64,000 nt of DNA from Neoconidiobolus thromboides FSU 785 (GCA_025603075.1 MU626262.1:186001-250000), one strand, 5' to 3'; positions 23,231 through 35,937 are shown, numbered from the stretch's first letter. A program made the numbers and translations. The notes: generated by a model from the letters alone, not told the origin.

Positions 23231-23837
23231 TATAAAATATTTACTGTTGTTTTGTGCTAATGAAAATTATAATCCCAGATCTTTTATTATGGGTTGAATT
23301 CTTTATGCAAATTTCTATCTGCTTGCATTTTGCTTCAACTTCTGCACTAGTTGGCGCAATAATTTTAGAATATTTCTTCGTTTCAGTGTTTTGTCAATAT
23401 GTTTAGTTAATTGAAAAAATCCTTCTATAAAAAGCATAATCAAATCTTTCTAAACTTCTTCAAGATTTTACCTACTTATTTTCTATAGTATAAAAGGATA
23501 TTTATATAAATAGATTTACTTTTATTTTAATAGTTTAGAGGTTTCCTATTTTCAATTATCGATTGGCTGTATATTTTTATTTAATACAAAATGAATTTAT
23601 CAAATATTCAATAATAACTGTAGGAAAATTTCTTTCTTGAGTTAAACCTTACTATTGTTCCTGAACCATAATAGAATTAATATTTGATACGATCAAGTAA
23701 ATACTACGCTTCCAACTGTTATCAGAGTTCAGAAAACTTTGCTATATATATTAGCTGTTTTATAAATTCAGACAATAATATGATTGAAAAGGCAATAGCA
23801 ATAAGTTTATCCATAGTATCTCTTAAAATCTTTGATG

Positions 23838-23944
23838 ATATGAGGATGTTTTCTTTGTCTTCATCACTTTTTCTATCTTTTAAACCCTATTTAAGTTGAA
23901 AGGTTGTTAGTAAAATTATTAAGCAAAAAAACGCATCCTCATAT
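23838..23944 (+). mobile_element. 100-bp GGGGATG element, copy 14
   Basis: ATAT|GAGGATGTTTTC ... ACGCATCCTC|ATAT. Core CTTTTAAACCCTATTTAAG. Both termini carry the same G-to-A/C-to-T change. Confidence 0.8.
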
Positions 23945-24511
23945 ACTAAAACTAATATTAGAATGGTGATTTTATATCTATAGTTAAAAAGCTCACACGA
24001 TATTAGTCATAATTCAAGGGTAAGGCTTTGGAAAAGGGCCGATTTTTTATTAGTTTAAAGCTACCAAACAGTGGTTATAAATTACATTTAAAATTTTTAT
24101 ATTTTCTAAAATTTCCACGTTAACTAGGTATTTAAACATTTTAACCTTACTTTTATAGAATGTGAAAATGTCAAATATTAACAGTTGATTTAGTTAATTG
24201 ATGATATGTTTAATTTAAGATTTTTTGCAGAGACATTTAAAAAGGCTTATATTGTCTATCTACTTGATCGTTCTATTAAGACATGTATAATTAGGTAATA
24301 GCAAAAATTATAGTACTATCTTTAAATATATAAAGTTGAAATTCTTTATTTATTTCTTGATATAAGATACAACTTGATTATCTTATCTATTTTATAATCC
24401 TATTTATAATTAATAGAAATGTTAAAATATTTTACAAGTATGTCAAAACTGCTTTGTATTTTGTTCAACTTTAGAAACAATTGAGTAAAATATTGATTAT
24501 TAGCTAACTAA

Positions 24512-24620
24512 CATATGAGGGTGTTTTCTTTGGCTTCATTACTTTTTCTATCTTTTAAGCGCTATTTGAGCGGAAAATTTGTTAGTAAAGTTCTTAAACA
24601 TAAAGATATATCCCCATATA
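24512..24620 (+). mobile_element. 100-bp GGGGATG element, copy 15
   Basis: ATAT|GAGGGTGTTTTC ... ATATCCCC|ATAT with intact core TTTTAAGCGCTATTTGAGCGG. Confidence 0.86.
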
Positions 24621-25037
24621 CTTTATAACCAGAACCTTATAAAGAGATTTTTTGTGTTTAAATGATAATTAATATACTCAATGTTTATATTTTAACAATA
24701 TCTATTTAAATTATTTGTTTAAGTCATTATAGAAAATTTGAGCGCAGCTATAGTAGCAAATGAATTCCAACATATCCGAGTTAATACTGCGCTTAATGAA
24801 CTTAAGTTTCTTCAAAATTTAAACCAATAAACTAGTGTTTAGTCTAATTTCAATGCCTATCAACAGTAGTAATTTTAGTTAAATTGTCCAATAACCTTTC
24901 CAAAGCTATTAAATAGAAAAAATGGAGTTTTACGCAGCAGTTATTCTGAGTAACATTGCTTTTAATTAGTTAAAATTTCAACTATATAATATGATAAATA
25001 ATATTAAAAATAAATTTAATAGCGCGTTTGGAAGCAT

Positions 25038-25045
25038 TATAAAAA
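25038..25045 (+). promoter_or_regulatory. TATA-like box of PARP gene
   Basis: TATAAAAA lies about 60 nt upstream of the PARP ATG. An AGCGCGTTT motif (ACGCG on the other strand, near an MCB box) lies 15 bp further upstream at 25021. Confidence 0.35.
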
Positions 25046-25104
25046 GGAAAGAAAACACCAGTTCAAAAATCAAAAATATTTATAAAAACATTTGAAGCTA
25101 AAGC

Positions 25105-27293
25105 ATGAATAAAACAAACTCAAACGACCTTTTATTTGAAGGGAAAAACTTTCTCTTTACTCAAAATGCTCTTGAAGGCGATAAATCACAGATGACAGAG
25201 AAGATACAAAACTTAGGTGGTAATGTTTTGGCCCGTTACTTGAAAAAGGTACATATAGTAATAGTTCGATATGTTGAAGTATTAATATTTTTATAGTTAA
25301 ATTATATTGTTGCAACTGAGGAAGATAAGAAAGACCCACCCAAGAAGCTAAAGCAAGCAATGGGGTGGAAAGATACTTCTATTGTTGGTTTGGATTTTAT
25401 TGAGAAGTGTATTGACGAGGATAAAATTATTGCAAATGATGAGTATTTAATATTATCTGATGACACAGTAAATTCAATCAAAAGAGCATTAAGCGATGCT
25501 GAAGATGACGACAAGGTATCAAAGATCAATAAGGTTACTATACTCGATCAAAATACCGCAAAAAAGGTAATATATATATAGGCGGGTTTAAAATTTCTAA
25601 CTTTATTCAAGGCTGTAGATGAACTTTGTTCTATTCAATCTCAAGTTTCAGTATATTTAGATGATAATATACTATTTGATGTCATGCTGAACCAAACCAA
25701 CCTTGGGCACAACAATAACAAATTCTTTATTCTACAACTCCTTGTTGATACCAAAAATAACTATTATGTTTGGACTAGATGGGGCAGAGTTGGTGTAAAT
25801 GGACAATCTTCTTTAGATAAATTCAATCAAAATTTTGATAAAGCACTTGACAAATTTACCTCTAAATTCTTTGCAAAAAGCGGCAACGAATGGCAATCTC
25901 TTCCCTATTCTCATGTAACTGGAAAGTATTTTATAATGGAAAGAGATTATGAAGACGATGATGAGAGCGATAAAGACGCGAGTGGGGTTGTGAAATCAAA
26001 AAATGGTAATCTAGTCAGTAAACCAATTGCTGAATCAAAATTAGATCCAAGGGTATATAGTTTAGTCAAAAACATATTTGACGTTAAAATGATGAATGAC
26101 TCAATGTCCCAATTTTCTTATGATACTAAAAAAATGCCTCTTGGAAAGTTAACTAAAGATCATATAAAGAAAAGTATGCAAGTTCTGAAAGATATTGCTG
26201 AAGAATTAGCAAGTTCATTGAATAGGTAAATAATTTGAAATCAAAAAAAATCTATCAATAACTTTATTTTCCTAGGCATAGTAAACTTGAAGAACTAAGT
26301 TCTTTATTTTATACAATTATACCCCATGCCTATGGTATGAGGAGACCACCTATTATTGCAACAAAAGAACTATTAAAAAACAAGCTTGAGTTAGTAGAAT
26401 CGTTAGCTGAAATTCAAATAGCTAATAGTTTAATAAAAAAAGTTGATGAAATCGATTCAAATGTTAACCCAATTGATTCAAAATATAATGCATTAAACAA
26501 TAACATTAAACCACTTGATAAGAAAGGAAAGGAATTTGAGCTTATTAAAGAGTATGTCAAAAACACTCATCATAATAGCTATTATGGCTATTATGATCTG
26601 AATGTAAATTGTTTTCAATTATTAAGTAGGTTATTAATATTTTTAGGTTGAAGATGCTTTTGAATTAGTTCGTAGTGGAGAAAATGAAAACTTTAAAGAA
26701 TTCGAGTCTTTACACAATAGGAAATTATTATGGCATGGGTCTAGGATGAGTAATTTTGTTGGAATTTTATCTCAAGGACTTAGAATTGCTCCCCCTGAAG
26801 CTCCAGCTTCAGGATATGCGTTTGGTAAAGGAGTATATTTTGCAGATATTGTATCAAAGGTAAATCCCTTTAACTAATTTTTAGAATATTTCTTAAATTC
26901 ATGTAGAGTGCTGGCTATTGTTGCTCTTTTTTATCAAATAATGAAGCATTAATGCTGCTATGTGAAGTCGCACTAGGAGATGAATTAAAATTAAAAAGTC
27001 CGAATTGTAATGCTGCAGAAAATGCCAAAAGAAACAATAAGCATTGTACAAAAGGATTAGGACGACTACATCCAGATCCAAAGGAAGATTATATACTTGA
27101 AAACAATACAATAGTGCCAAAAGGCAAACCTATCCTCTCAAACGATGAAAACCTTATATCCCATAATGAGTATATCGTCTATAATACTAGCCAAATTAAA
27201 ATGAAGTAAGTTTTATTTAGTTTTATCTACTTAAATTAATTATCATATAATAGGTATCTTATTAAAATTAAATTTGATTATAATAAACATTGA
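25105..27293 (+). CDS. poly(ADP-ribose) polymerase, BRCT-WGR-PARP architecture
   Basis: Seven exons: 25105..25248, 25297..25566, 25612..26225, 26276..26603, 26647..26859, 26907..27205, 27254..27293; introns 43-50 nt; 635 residues. Domains in order: N-terminal BRCT (about residues 8-95, [13 protein letters not shown], then [17 protein letters not shown]), WGR (about 150-255, [20 protein letters not shown] and VWTRWGRVG), helical regulatory domain (about 285-430) and catalytic domain. The H-Y-E triad is intact: His482 (LLWHGSR), Tyr516 (GKGVYFAD) and Glu611 (SHNEYIVYN), which predicts polymer-forming activity. There are no zinc fingers, so DNA damage would be sensed through WGR and BRCT, as in filamentous-fungal PrpA-type PARPs. 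Likely nuclear, acting in DNA repair and ageing. Budding and fission yeasts lack PARP, so its presence argues against those lineages. Confidence 0.93.
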
Positions 27294-28725
27294 TATTTAG
27301 ATACTCATTTGTACTCTCAATAATTATTTAATTGATAGAATAATATTTATTTTAATTATTATAACAATCGATTTATTATATTGAATAACTGCCCCAAAAT
27401 TATTTAGGAACAAAATCTCGCTAAAATTTATGCTTAGATTTCCTGCTTTCCCTTTATTGAGCACTGTAATATGCAATTGAAGTTACATTTTGCTATTTAT
27501 TTTCTATCAACATTCTTAGTTCCCTCACAATCATCTTTTTATAATATAATCTTTATAAGGGAATCGCCATTTTATTACAAAATAACACTTGTTTTTAATT
27601 ATTATGAATAACAGTTTATCTTCAAAAGTTGTACTAATAACTTCTCAAAATTATCATTTTACTAGTACTATTTACAGTAATGCTATTTGACTTTTTGTGT
27701 ACTAAAATAAGTGACTACATTTTAAAGTAGTACTATCAAAAGTTTCTAATATTGCATTGATCTTTATTAGAAAATTATTTATAAAACTTAACGATTCTTA
27801 AAGCCACTTTTTAATTATAGAACATTATAAGTACATTTGTCATTTCATATTTGTGATTTAGTTAATTATATCATTCAATAAATGTGTTACAACCCCTTGT
27901 ATTTTTCTTCAATTTTGCTGTGCTTTATATTATTTCCTAATACTGATGAATTTTCGAATTTCTCTTAATTTGGAAACAGTATATATTGTGTAGGATTGTA
28001 TAAGATTATAAATATTATATTAGTATTATTATAGCTTAGAAGTTGTACAATCATTTTGAAAATGAAAAAGATAACATAATCTATTTTAAATAAATTAAAA
28101 GGAAGGAGTAACTTATTTCAGAACATAAGTGAAAAATAAAATGAATCAAATATGAATCAAATATTAAATTTTTATAAAAATAATAAGGATTATAAGCGGA
28201 ATTATCCCTAAAATAGGAACAGAAAAATCATAAAAGAGATTATTCTTAATTCTATTATCATCTCAAATCAACTCTAACTAGCTTCGTATATTTGACAAAT
28301 AAGTGCTAATACTGCCCAAATAAATCATAAAGATTAGAAAATAATAATTTTCAATTAAATTTGAAAATGACTTAAACTGGGCATTTATTCTAAAGTTTCC
28401 AGGTTGAATTTTTATTCTGTTCCTTCATAAAATGCCTGGTTAATGTAAAAATAACACATTATGCCAATTCTTTGATCTTTAATCTATTTAACAATTTTAA
28501 AGTGTATCTTCTAAGTTATTAACTCATAAAGCTTATACTAAATATCATGTATATTTATATATTAATCTAAAAAATAAGGCATAAACTAAACTAGATACGA
28601 TTGTTTTAATTATGTAAAATCATTGTTCAAAAAAAAGCTATCAAATATTAATTAAATGACTTTTACTTTTCAATTATTCAAAACTCAAAAAATATTTTTA
28701 AAAAATATTGAAATTATTAAATAGA
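27294..28725. other. convergent intergenic, nothing recognised
   Basis: About 1.4 kb of AT-rich sequence between the PARP and APSES 3' ends. No repeat copy, ORF or RNA gene that I can support. Confidence 0.6.
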
Positions 28726-30153
28726 TTAACCATAATGTTTAAACTTAAGTTCAGGATAGCCAACTTGAGCGTTAGAAGATACTGGGGTGCTTCGAGTCAT
28801 TGGGTATTCGCAATAATCCTCTCCGCCTGCTCCATTGGTATAATTTTGATAGCTATAGGGTATTTCACAACTGTTTGGAAATTGATTAAATTGGCGGTAA
28901 TGATTTTTTGGATATTCACTTGGATGAGAATAGCCTGGGCTAACTTGATACTGTTGTTCAACAGTTGAAGAGTAAACTGGTATTTGTTCGCCATAAAAGG
29001 ATTGAGTAATTGGATTATTTAAACTTGTGTCACATATACTACCAGCATAAGGAACTGTTGGAAATGGTACTCCCATAGAAATAGCTTGGGAAGGATACAT
29101 TCCATATTCATACTCGAGAGCTTCACTATAACTAGCTGGAGATTGTAAAGGAGCTGTAGGGCTTTGATGAAATTCAACTGGTTTCGATATTGGTGGTAAA
29201 TTTGTTGGAGCTCTCCTACGACGACGAGCGGGACCTGTATTTTCTCTATAACCTTGTGTTACAGAAGGTTGAGGCATAGAAGTCGATTTATATGGTTCCC
29301 AAGGCAAAGAATTTGGTACATATGGTTGTTGAGACATTGGACTTGATGTATATGATTGTTGAGACATGGAAACTGGTGTATAGGATTGAGTCATTGGAAT
29401 TGTCGTATAAGACTGTGACATAAGTGTTAAATTTTGTGTTTTAAGATCATAACTCATGCTCCTTGGTGAATTACGTTCAGGCACAGCCTGATTTAATTCA
29501 TATTCACCTTGTTTTATATGACTCGTTGTCTTATAGTCGTTTAGTGGATCTTTGGGGTCGACTATACGTTCATAAGCTAATTGATCTTTAGAGTCAACTA
29601 TACGCTCAAAAGTTTCTCGTTGATACTCAAGCATTTTATTTAAACCTTGAGATGATATTTCAATGTCAATTGAGTGGGCTTGGAAGGATAACATAGGATC
29701 ATAGTAAAACTTTTCAATATCAGTTTCAAATAGTGGATAAAGAAGCTCATCAATTTTAAAAATTTTGGCCATTTCTTGAGCTCTTTCAAGTGGAATCCAT
29801 ACCCCTTTTAAAACCATACTACCAGATTTGATTACATGTCTTCCCTTTTCTGCCTTTAAAATACCATCTCGTTTACCGCGAGTCATCCCTACAACGTTTA
29901 AAAGCTTGGTACCATTAATCATGGCATTATCTTTCCTCCTTGCCACAGTCATATTATTTGCTTCTACTTGGTAACAATAAGTATCTTCATCCTCCCACTG
30001 CACAGCAGATAGTTTTGGTAAGACACTACTGGAATGTAATAAACGAGTATTATCATCAGATGATATAGGACTGTTATTTTGTTTTGTTTGGTTCCACATT
30101 GGATTTTTATAATGTTGATTAGGAGTTGTTAAAGTGGTGTGATCAGTTTGCAT
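28726..30153 (-). CDS. APSES-domain transcription factor (StuA/Efg1/Phd1 type)
   Basis: Single exon, 475 residues. The APSES/KilA-N DNA-binding domain spans about residues 50-150: [56 protein letters not shown] and the terminal [14 protein letters not shown]. These are the hallmark residues of the StuA/Efg1/Phd1/Sok2 branch, which controls conidiation, filamentation and cell differentiation downstream of PKA. The rest is low-complexity and Gln/Ser/Tyr/Pro-rich, with a duplicated ERIVDxKD unit (about 185-210), a run of SYT/SMSQQ repeats (about 245-300) and a basic RRRRR cluster that is a likely nuclear signal. No ankyrin repeats are present, which excludes the Swi4/Mbp1 branch. A 6.3-kb gene-free region lies upstream. 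Confidence 0.93.
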   Translation of the reverse strand: MQTDHTTLTTPNQHYKNPMWNQTKQNNSPISSDDNTRLLHSSSVLPKLSAVQWEDEDTYCYQVEANNMTVARRKDNAMINGTKLLNVVGMTRGKRDGILKAEKGRHVIKSGSMVLKGVWIPLERAQEMAKIFKIDELLYPLFETDIEKFYYDPMLSFQAHSIDIEISSQGLNKMLEYQRETFERIVDSKDQLAYERIVDPKDPLNDYKTTSHIKQGEYELNQAVPERNSPRSMSYDLKTQNLTLMSQSYTTIPMTQSYTPVSMSQQSYTSSPMSQQPYVPNSLPWEPYKSTSMPQPSVTQGYRENTGPARRRRRAPTNLPPISKPVEFHQSPTAPLQSPASYSEALEYEYGMYPSQAISMGVPFPTVPYAGSICDTSLNNPITQSFYGEQIPVYSSTVEQQYQVSPGYSHPSEYPKNHYRQFNQFPNSCEIPYSYQNYTNGAGGEDYCEYPMTRSTPVSSNAQVGYPELKFKHYG

Positions 30154-31790
30154 ATTGCTATTGATTATTGATAATTTGATTAAGTGATAGAGGATATAAT
30201 AAGAATAATAAGACTATTTATTTTATAGATATAAGCCTGTTGTCATTAACTAGAAATAAAATGGATAAAGCAGATAGCTTTAATAAACAAGATTGACTAA
30301 AAGTACAAATAAAAAACTATGAAGAATAATAGTTGAGAAATTAAATAATCATAGAAGTTTAATAATGAAATATTGATTAAACTAACAAAATTTAAATGGT
30401 GATTTGATCTGCTTATATACTTTTCAATTAATCAATTTCTAAACTTCACTTTAAAAATTCTTTATCAAAATAATAATGTATACTTAATTTAGTTTATTCT
30501 CTTTTTTATATGGCAATCGATGAAATTTTTATTTATACTAATATGGTAGTGCTAATAGTTTCCCCATCGCTCTCAAGTTACCATCCATTTTATGAACTCC
30601 ATGATTTCACTTTCTTCTCCAAAGTATTACGATTGTAAATCCAAGTTTAATTGAAATAAAGATTATTTCTAACGATTATGGTTGGCTCATTGTAAATAAA
30701 AACCAATCAATATTACAATATCTTTTTTTCTCTTCAACTTATTTGATTAGTTTAATGTGGCACTTATTAGCAATTTAACAAGTCAACTTGGAATAGGAAG
30801 TACTTCGGCTCATAGCCAAAACAAGAAGTCAAAAATCTAGTGATAATTTATTCAAGTTGATGGCCCTTAAATTTAATTACATGTGATCACAGCTTGTTTT
30901 ATAAATTTACAAATATTTATTAAATGGTTTGAACAGATCAGTCTGTTTTCGGATACTATACAAGTGTAAATTTGAAATTTTATAACATAACGGAGCTTTT
31001 GATAAACGAATTTAATTAGTTCAAATAAGGCTACTTGGCTGAATTAAAGACATGAATTTAAAATCAATATGGGTGTAGTAGTAGTTACATGAGATTATAC
31101 TTGTAATTAAATTCTTCTTATTGGTCAAGTTACAAATCTTTTAATTATTTATTGTTAGTCATTTATGAATAAGTAAAATTATCTCCATCCCCAAAACTAA
31201 CAGTTGAAAACTATTATAATTGAATGATCGAATAATAGAATAAATAGCTGAAGAACTTTTTATTGTGTTTCTATAGAAACTTAATAAACAATTCTTGTTT
31301 AAGTTGGTTGCCATTCATAGTTATAGCGAGCTTTGAATTTTGTGATATGTTTATATATTACTTTTGTATATATTTATTCTATTTTGATTAAATTAGCTTT
31401 TAAGATATCAACGATATTATACTGGTCAATGATTTCATAATAATGAGTTGTAAATGTTTGTTATTTGAATTTAATATATTTATTCTTTAGTATTCTGTAA
31501 TATTATTTTATATTTAATTTAAGTTTGAACATGTAAAGAGTATTCTTTAATAAGTATAAATAAATAGTAAATTAAATGATCAAATGCAAGTAGCTATATT
31601 AATTCTATTGATCGAATTACTTTAATTTCAACTAATTTACTTTTTTAATTACTCAAAAAATAGCTATAACAAAAGTAAGTTATTTCTCTATTCAAATTTC
31701 TCTATTCAATCTAGAAAAGTAAAAAATAAAAAAAAGTAAAAAATAAAAAGTAAAAAGATGAATCTTAAAAAATAAAATCGACTATAAATT

Positions 31791-31886
31791 ATTAATATAT
31801 TAATATATTAATATACTAATATATTAATATATTAATATACTAATATATTAATATACTAATATATTGATGTATTAATGTATTAATAT
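31791..31886. repeat. 8-bp tandem array (ATTAATAT)n, about 12 units
   Basis: Units read ATTAATAT with interspersed ACTAATAT and ATTGATGT variants. About 1.6 kb upstream of the APSES start. Confidence 0.85.
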
Positions 31887-34000
31887 ATAATGAAATTAAA
31901 GTTTAGATTAAAAAACTTTATTGTTTAAATGCCATTACTAAGCAGAAATAAATTACTATGTACTCCAGTTTCCATTAGAAATATTTGACTGAAAACCACT
32001 TTTTCTTCTGCATTAAATCCAGAATCTGAATTAGATTTATGCAATTTAAGTTATAAGTTGACTAGAATTCTAAAATACAATAGACCAACTCCTAAGTAAT
32101 AAAAAATAGCAGTAATTTTTTCAATTAAAAACTCAATAAAAATATTATGATTGAGCCCAACTTTGAATTTTTTAAAAGCCTCATAATCAAAAGTAAGCAT
32201 TAACAGTTACCCAGCTCATACAGAAACAATATTGTAAGTGACCAGAATGAATTATAATTATGAAAAAATTCATAGAAACAGTCTGCGAATTTGGATTAAA
32301 ACTTTAATGCACCATAACTTTTAAACTAAAAGTTCCAACTTAATCGGACGGTCAAATAAACCATATTTAAACAAAACTTTATTCTCAAGTATCGGGAACT
32401 ATACCAAATAAATCGTAAGCTGAGAGAATAAAACAGGGCTAAAACATCCGAGCTACATTTATAACTGTTTAATTAAACGATTAAAAAAGTAATTAAATTT
32501 TAAGACCATGACTTTTTAGTGGTTACTAAGGTTATTACTTTTTTGTTACTTTTTATTACTTTTTTATTACTTTGATAAAACAAGTGGAAAATAAAATTAA
32601 CTAGATTATGATCGAAATGATAAGAAGACGAAGACTAATTCTTTTTTGATATATAAAAGTAACAAATGTTTTATTTCTTATTCAACTTTTATGATATAAG
32701 CATTATTTTATTTACTTTCTTATAAATTCTATGATATAAACATTATGCTATTTATTTAAGTAGAAATGAAAAATAGTCGGATGATCGCTTCTATTGAATG
32801 ATTAAAAAAGTATCTTCATTGTTCTAAAAGCTAAATCAAGTTAAAGTTTCCATGTTTTACTTTAATAAGAATTAATATCAGTTCTTCTATAATCAAAGCT
32901 TTTTTATTATATTATATTATTGAGATAATAAGGTTCTTATTTTAACTTAGAGCCGGGTAAAGTTGATGTAAGATTTTGTAAAAAAAATAAAACTTATTTT
33001 ATTAAACTTTATGACTTTTCGAAAATTAACATAAATAGTAGATAATTTCTTAATAAAGGGAGGGGATAATATTGTTTTTAATTATGCCATCTTGGATCGT
33101 AGTCAAGGAACTGGTAAATTATTCTATCAATTTTTTATTAAAACCTGAAAATTTTGATCAGAAATAAAACTCAATACATCTTTTGAGAAAGTTTAAAATA
33201 CCGAGATTAATCATTTGCAAGCAAACATTTAATAAAACGCAAAAACTTCTAGTATTTCATTGTTTTTGTTTCCAATTATCAACCGTTAGAACTTACGTTT
33301 TTCAAAACAATGTACAAAATTTAGAAATCCTGAAGTGGAAAATTTGAGCAGATTTATTAGAGATAATGTTTGAATGGACTAAATTCTTAAAAATGCCAAG
33401 ACGATTACATCGTTAATTAATTCATACTGAAATCAACCTAATTTACTGACGTTTTATAACAAATAAATAGCTTAAGAATAAAGCCTAAAAGTAAACAATT
33501 AGTTTATAATATTTATATTTACAGTTTATTTTTCATTCGTTTACTATCAAGAATTATCGCCAATTTTAAAACTTTATGACTTTGTTCTACTTTGACTAAG
33601 CTTCGATCACTTGATAAGGATTAAATGAAGTAGTATGTGATATTCAATGTGATATATTATTCTTTGAAATTTATGAATGATCTAATATTTTATTAGTTGT
33701 TTATTAAGAATAACAATAAGAATTTATTTCTTATTACATAAAGTTTTTATTAGATGTTTAAAATAGTTTGTTTGATCTTAATCGTATACTAATCTGTTTA
33801 ATGCTATTATTTTAACATGTAAACTTTTAAATAAAACAATTACTAAACTTAGTAATTTAATTTTACTAGGCTTTTAAACTCATTCAATATTACCTGATTG
33901 TAAGTATTCCTTATTATTTTTTATAATTATTATTTTATATTTTATTTATTTGTTTATTTTGAATTTATGTTTTAATTTTAATTTTATAAAGGTTTAACCT

Positions 34001-34058
34001 GAAATGTTTTTCTTAATTTTATTACTTTTCCATTTTTTAAGCGTTATTTGAGTGGAAA
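34001..34058 (+). mobile_element. 100-bp GGGGATG element, half copy
   Basis: Carries the 5' half (TTTTATTACTTTTCCATTTT, then AAGCGTTATTTGAGTGGAAA) and stops where the next, inverted copy begins. Confidence 0.7.
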
Positions 34059-34163
34059 TAATGGGGATGCGTTTTTATGTTTAAGGATTTTACTAATAAT
34101 TTTTCCGCTCAAATAATACTTAAAGATGGAAAAAAGTAATAAACCTAAAAAAAACACTCCCAA
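34059..34163 (-). mobile_element. 100-bp GGGGATG element, copy 16 (inverted)
   Basis: Begins ATGGGGATGCGTTTTTATG and ends AACACTCCCAAT. It abuts the half copy, giving a foldback whose stem is about 55 bp. Confidence 0.82.
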
Positions 34164-34481
34164 TGTTATCTTTAGTAACTTTATTTTAATTAATGGAATT
34201 CTTTTATTTAGTTTGTATATTTTTTATTTAATTTATAATAATTTTTTAGAACCTGATTTTTGTATTTTTAAATGAATAATAAATTAACTTATAATAGAAC
34301 TATAACAACCATGTTTATATTTATAATTATCATTTAAAAAAATTATATAATTTATAAAAATTTATTTAAGATTTTAAACTAATATTTAAAATTATATGTT
34401 ATAAGTCAATATAAAAAATAGAATGTTATAAAGGTTGTATTAAATAATTAAAAAGTAATTTTGATAATAAAATAAATATTA

Positions 34482-34585
34482 AATGGGGCTGTATTTTTGT
34501 GTTTAAGAATTTTACTAACAGTCTTTCTACTCAAATAGCGCTCAAAAAATAGAAATCAATGAAATGAAAAAAAACATCCCCATAT
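34482..34585 (-). mobile_element. 100-bp GGGGATG element, copy 17 (inverted)
   Basis: AAAT|GGGGCTGTATTTTTG ... ACATCCCC|ATAT. Core AAATAGCGCTCAAAAAATAG. Confidence 0.85.
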
Positions 34586-34910
34586 ATATAATATAAAGTA
34601 AAAAAAGGTAAAAGCTGATTAAAATTATAAAGTGATTAAAATTTGTAAATAAAATCTGTAATTTAATTTAAGCTAAAAAATCAACCAGTATTAAATTTAG
34701 TATTAAATACTTAGTATTAATTTTTTTATATAATTAAACTTCTTGAGCTGATTTTTAATTTTAATAAAGCTGTTAAATACTATTAAGCTTATAATATTTA
34801 TAATAATAATTTAGATATTAAGTTATTTAAGCTGAGATCTGACTAGTTTACAAATAATCAAAATATTGATATAATAATAAAATATTAAAAATTAAAATAA
34901 TCTTTATAAT

Positions 34911-35012
34911 TTGGGGATGTTTTTTTTGGTTTCATTACTTTTTCTATTTTTTTAAGCCCTATTTGGGCGGAAAAATTGTTAGTAAAACTTAAACACAAAA
35001 ATACATCCCCAT
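34911..35012 (+). mobile_element. 100-bp GGGGATG element, copy 18
   Basis: ATTT|GGGGATGTTTTTTTTGG ... TACATCCCC|ATTT. The identical ATTT flanks are direct rather than inverted, supporting a 4-bp target duplication. Confidence 0.88.
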
Positions 35013-35032
35013 TTAAAATTTTGAACTTTATT

Positions 35033-35362
35033 GCAAAGAAGATTATCCTCTCATTTTGATATCCATACTTGTTGGGGTATAAAAGAGATCTTAGAGCATA
35101 GTAGCTCGAGGCTTTTTAACTGAATTATTCCTTGATATTGTACCTTTAATAAAGCCATTAAATCTTTGTGATACTATTTTACATAGATTTTACAGTAGTA
35201 TTATCTATCCTACTTGTCTTACGTAGTCTGTAGTATATTACGTACTATTCTTCATAATTCAAGTCTATCTTAGTCACATAAACTAAGATTTTTTGACTTG
35301 CAGTATAATTAACCAAACAAGAACTGCTTTCGACTCCAACCATTAAGTACCAAATTTCATAA
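35033..35362 (-). pseudogene. dispersed coding relic, copy B
   Basis: Second copy of the 13131-13460 relic, starting about 20 bp after element copy 18. Minus-strand text SSSCLVNYTASQKILVYVTK, then LLKVQYQGIIQLKSLELLCS. Trp in this copy corresponds to TGA in copy A, and an Arg codon in A corresponds to TGA here. Confidence 0.5.
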
Positions 35363-35937
35363 ATTATATATATACAAAAGACAAAACAAATAAATAAAAT
35401 AAATAAAATAAAATATTAGTAATTTAAATTTAAAAATAAAAGTAGCTTTAAATAAACTTTTTTGTTTGCAAATGATCAATCTTAGTATTTTAAACTTTTT
35501 CAAAAGTGCAACAATAATTATTATTATGCAAAATTATCATTAATTTATAATGATTCCAATATTGAAAATAAGTCATTAACAGTTTTAAGCAAAAGTTAAT
35601 CAAATGCTATTAATATTGTCAAAAAAACTCAATTGTTTAAACAATCTTGATTTTTTAATTGAATAAAAAAAGGTAAAAAAGAATAGTTGCTATTTTTGAA
35701 ATTGTTTTTAACACTTTTTGCAGTTTTTTTGATTCAAACCAATTATTTAGAAATCTATTTTTTAGCATATATTTATAGCATTTTATTCTTACTTGCAGTG
35801 GATCTTCCTCAATTAATAAAAAAAACATTTATAAAAGATTAATCAAATTAGATTTTCAATAGATTTTCTAACTCAAACTTCATGCTAGATAATTTGAAAA
35901 TAATATTAGTAAATCTTTTGGGTTGTAAAGTCATTAA

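Larger units (their letters stand above)
23231..25104. other. gene-free interval, two 100-bp elements
   Basis: Divergent interval between bL32m and PARP. Holds copies 14 and 15 of the GGGGATG element and a TATA-like box near the PARP start. No other gene is visible. Confidence 0.6.

Noticed and set aside
27881-27900. ACAACCCC and GGGGTTGT (55760) as extra ends of the 8007-9291 element
   Set aside because: Only 8 bp match and no partner end or duplication is visible nearby.
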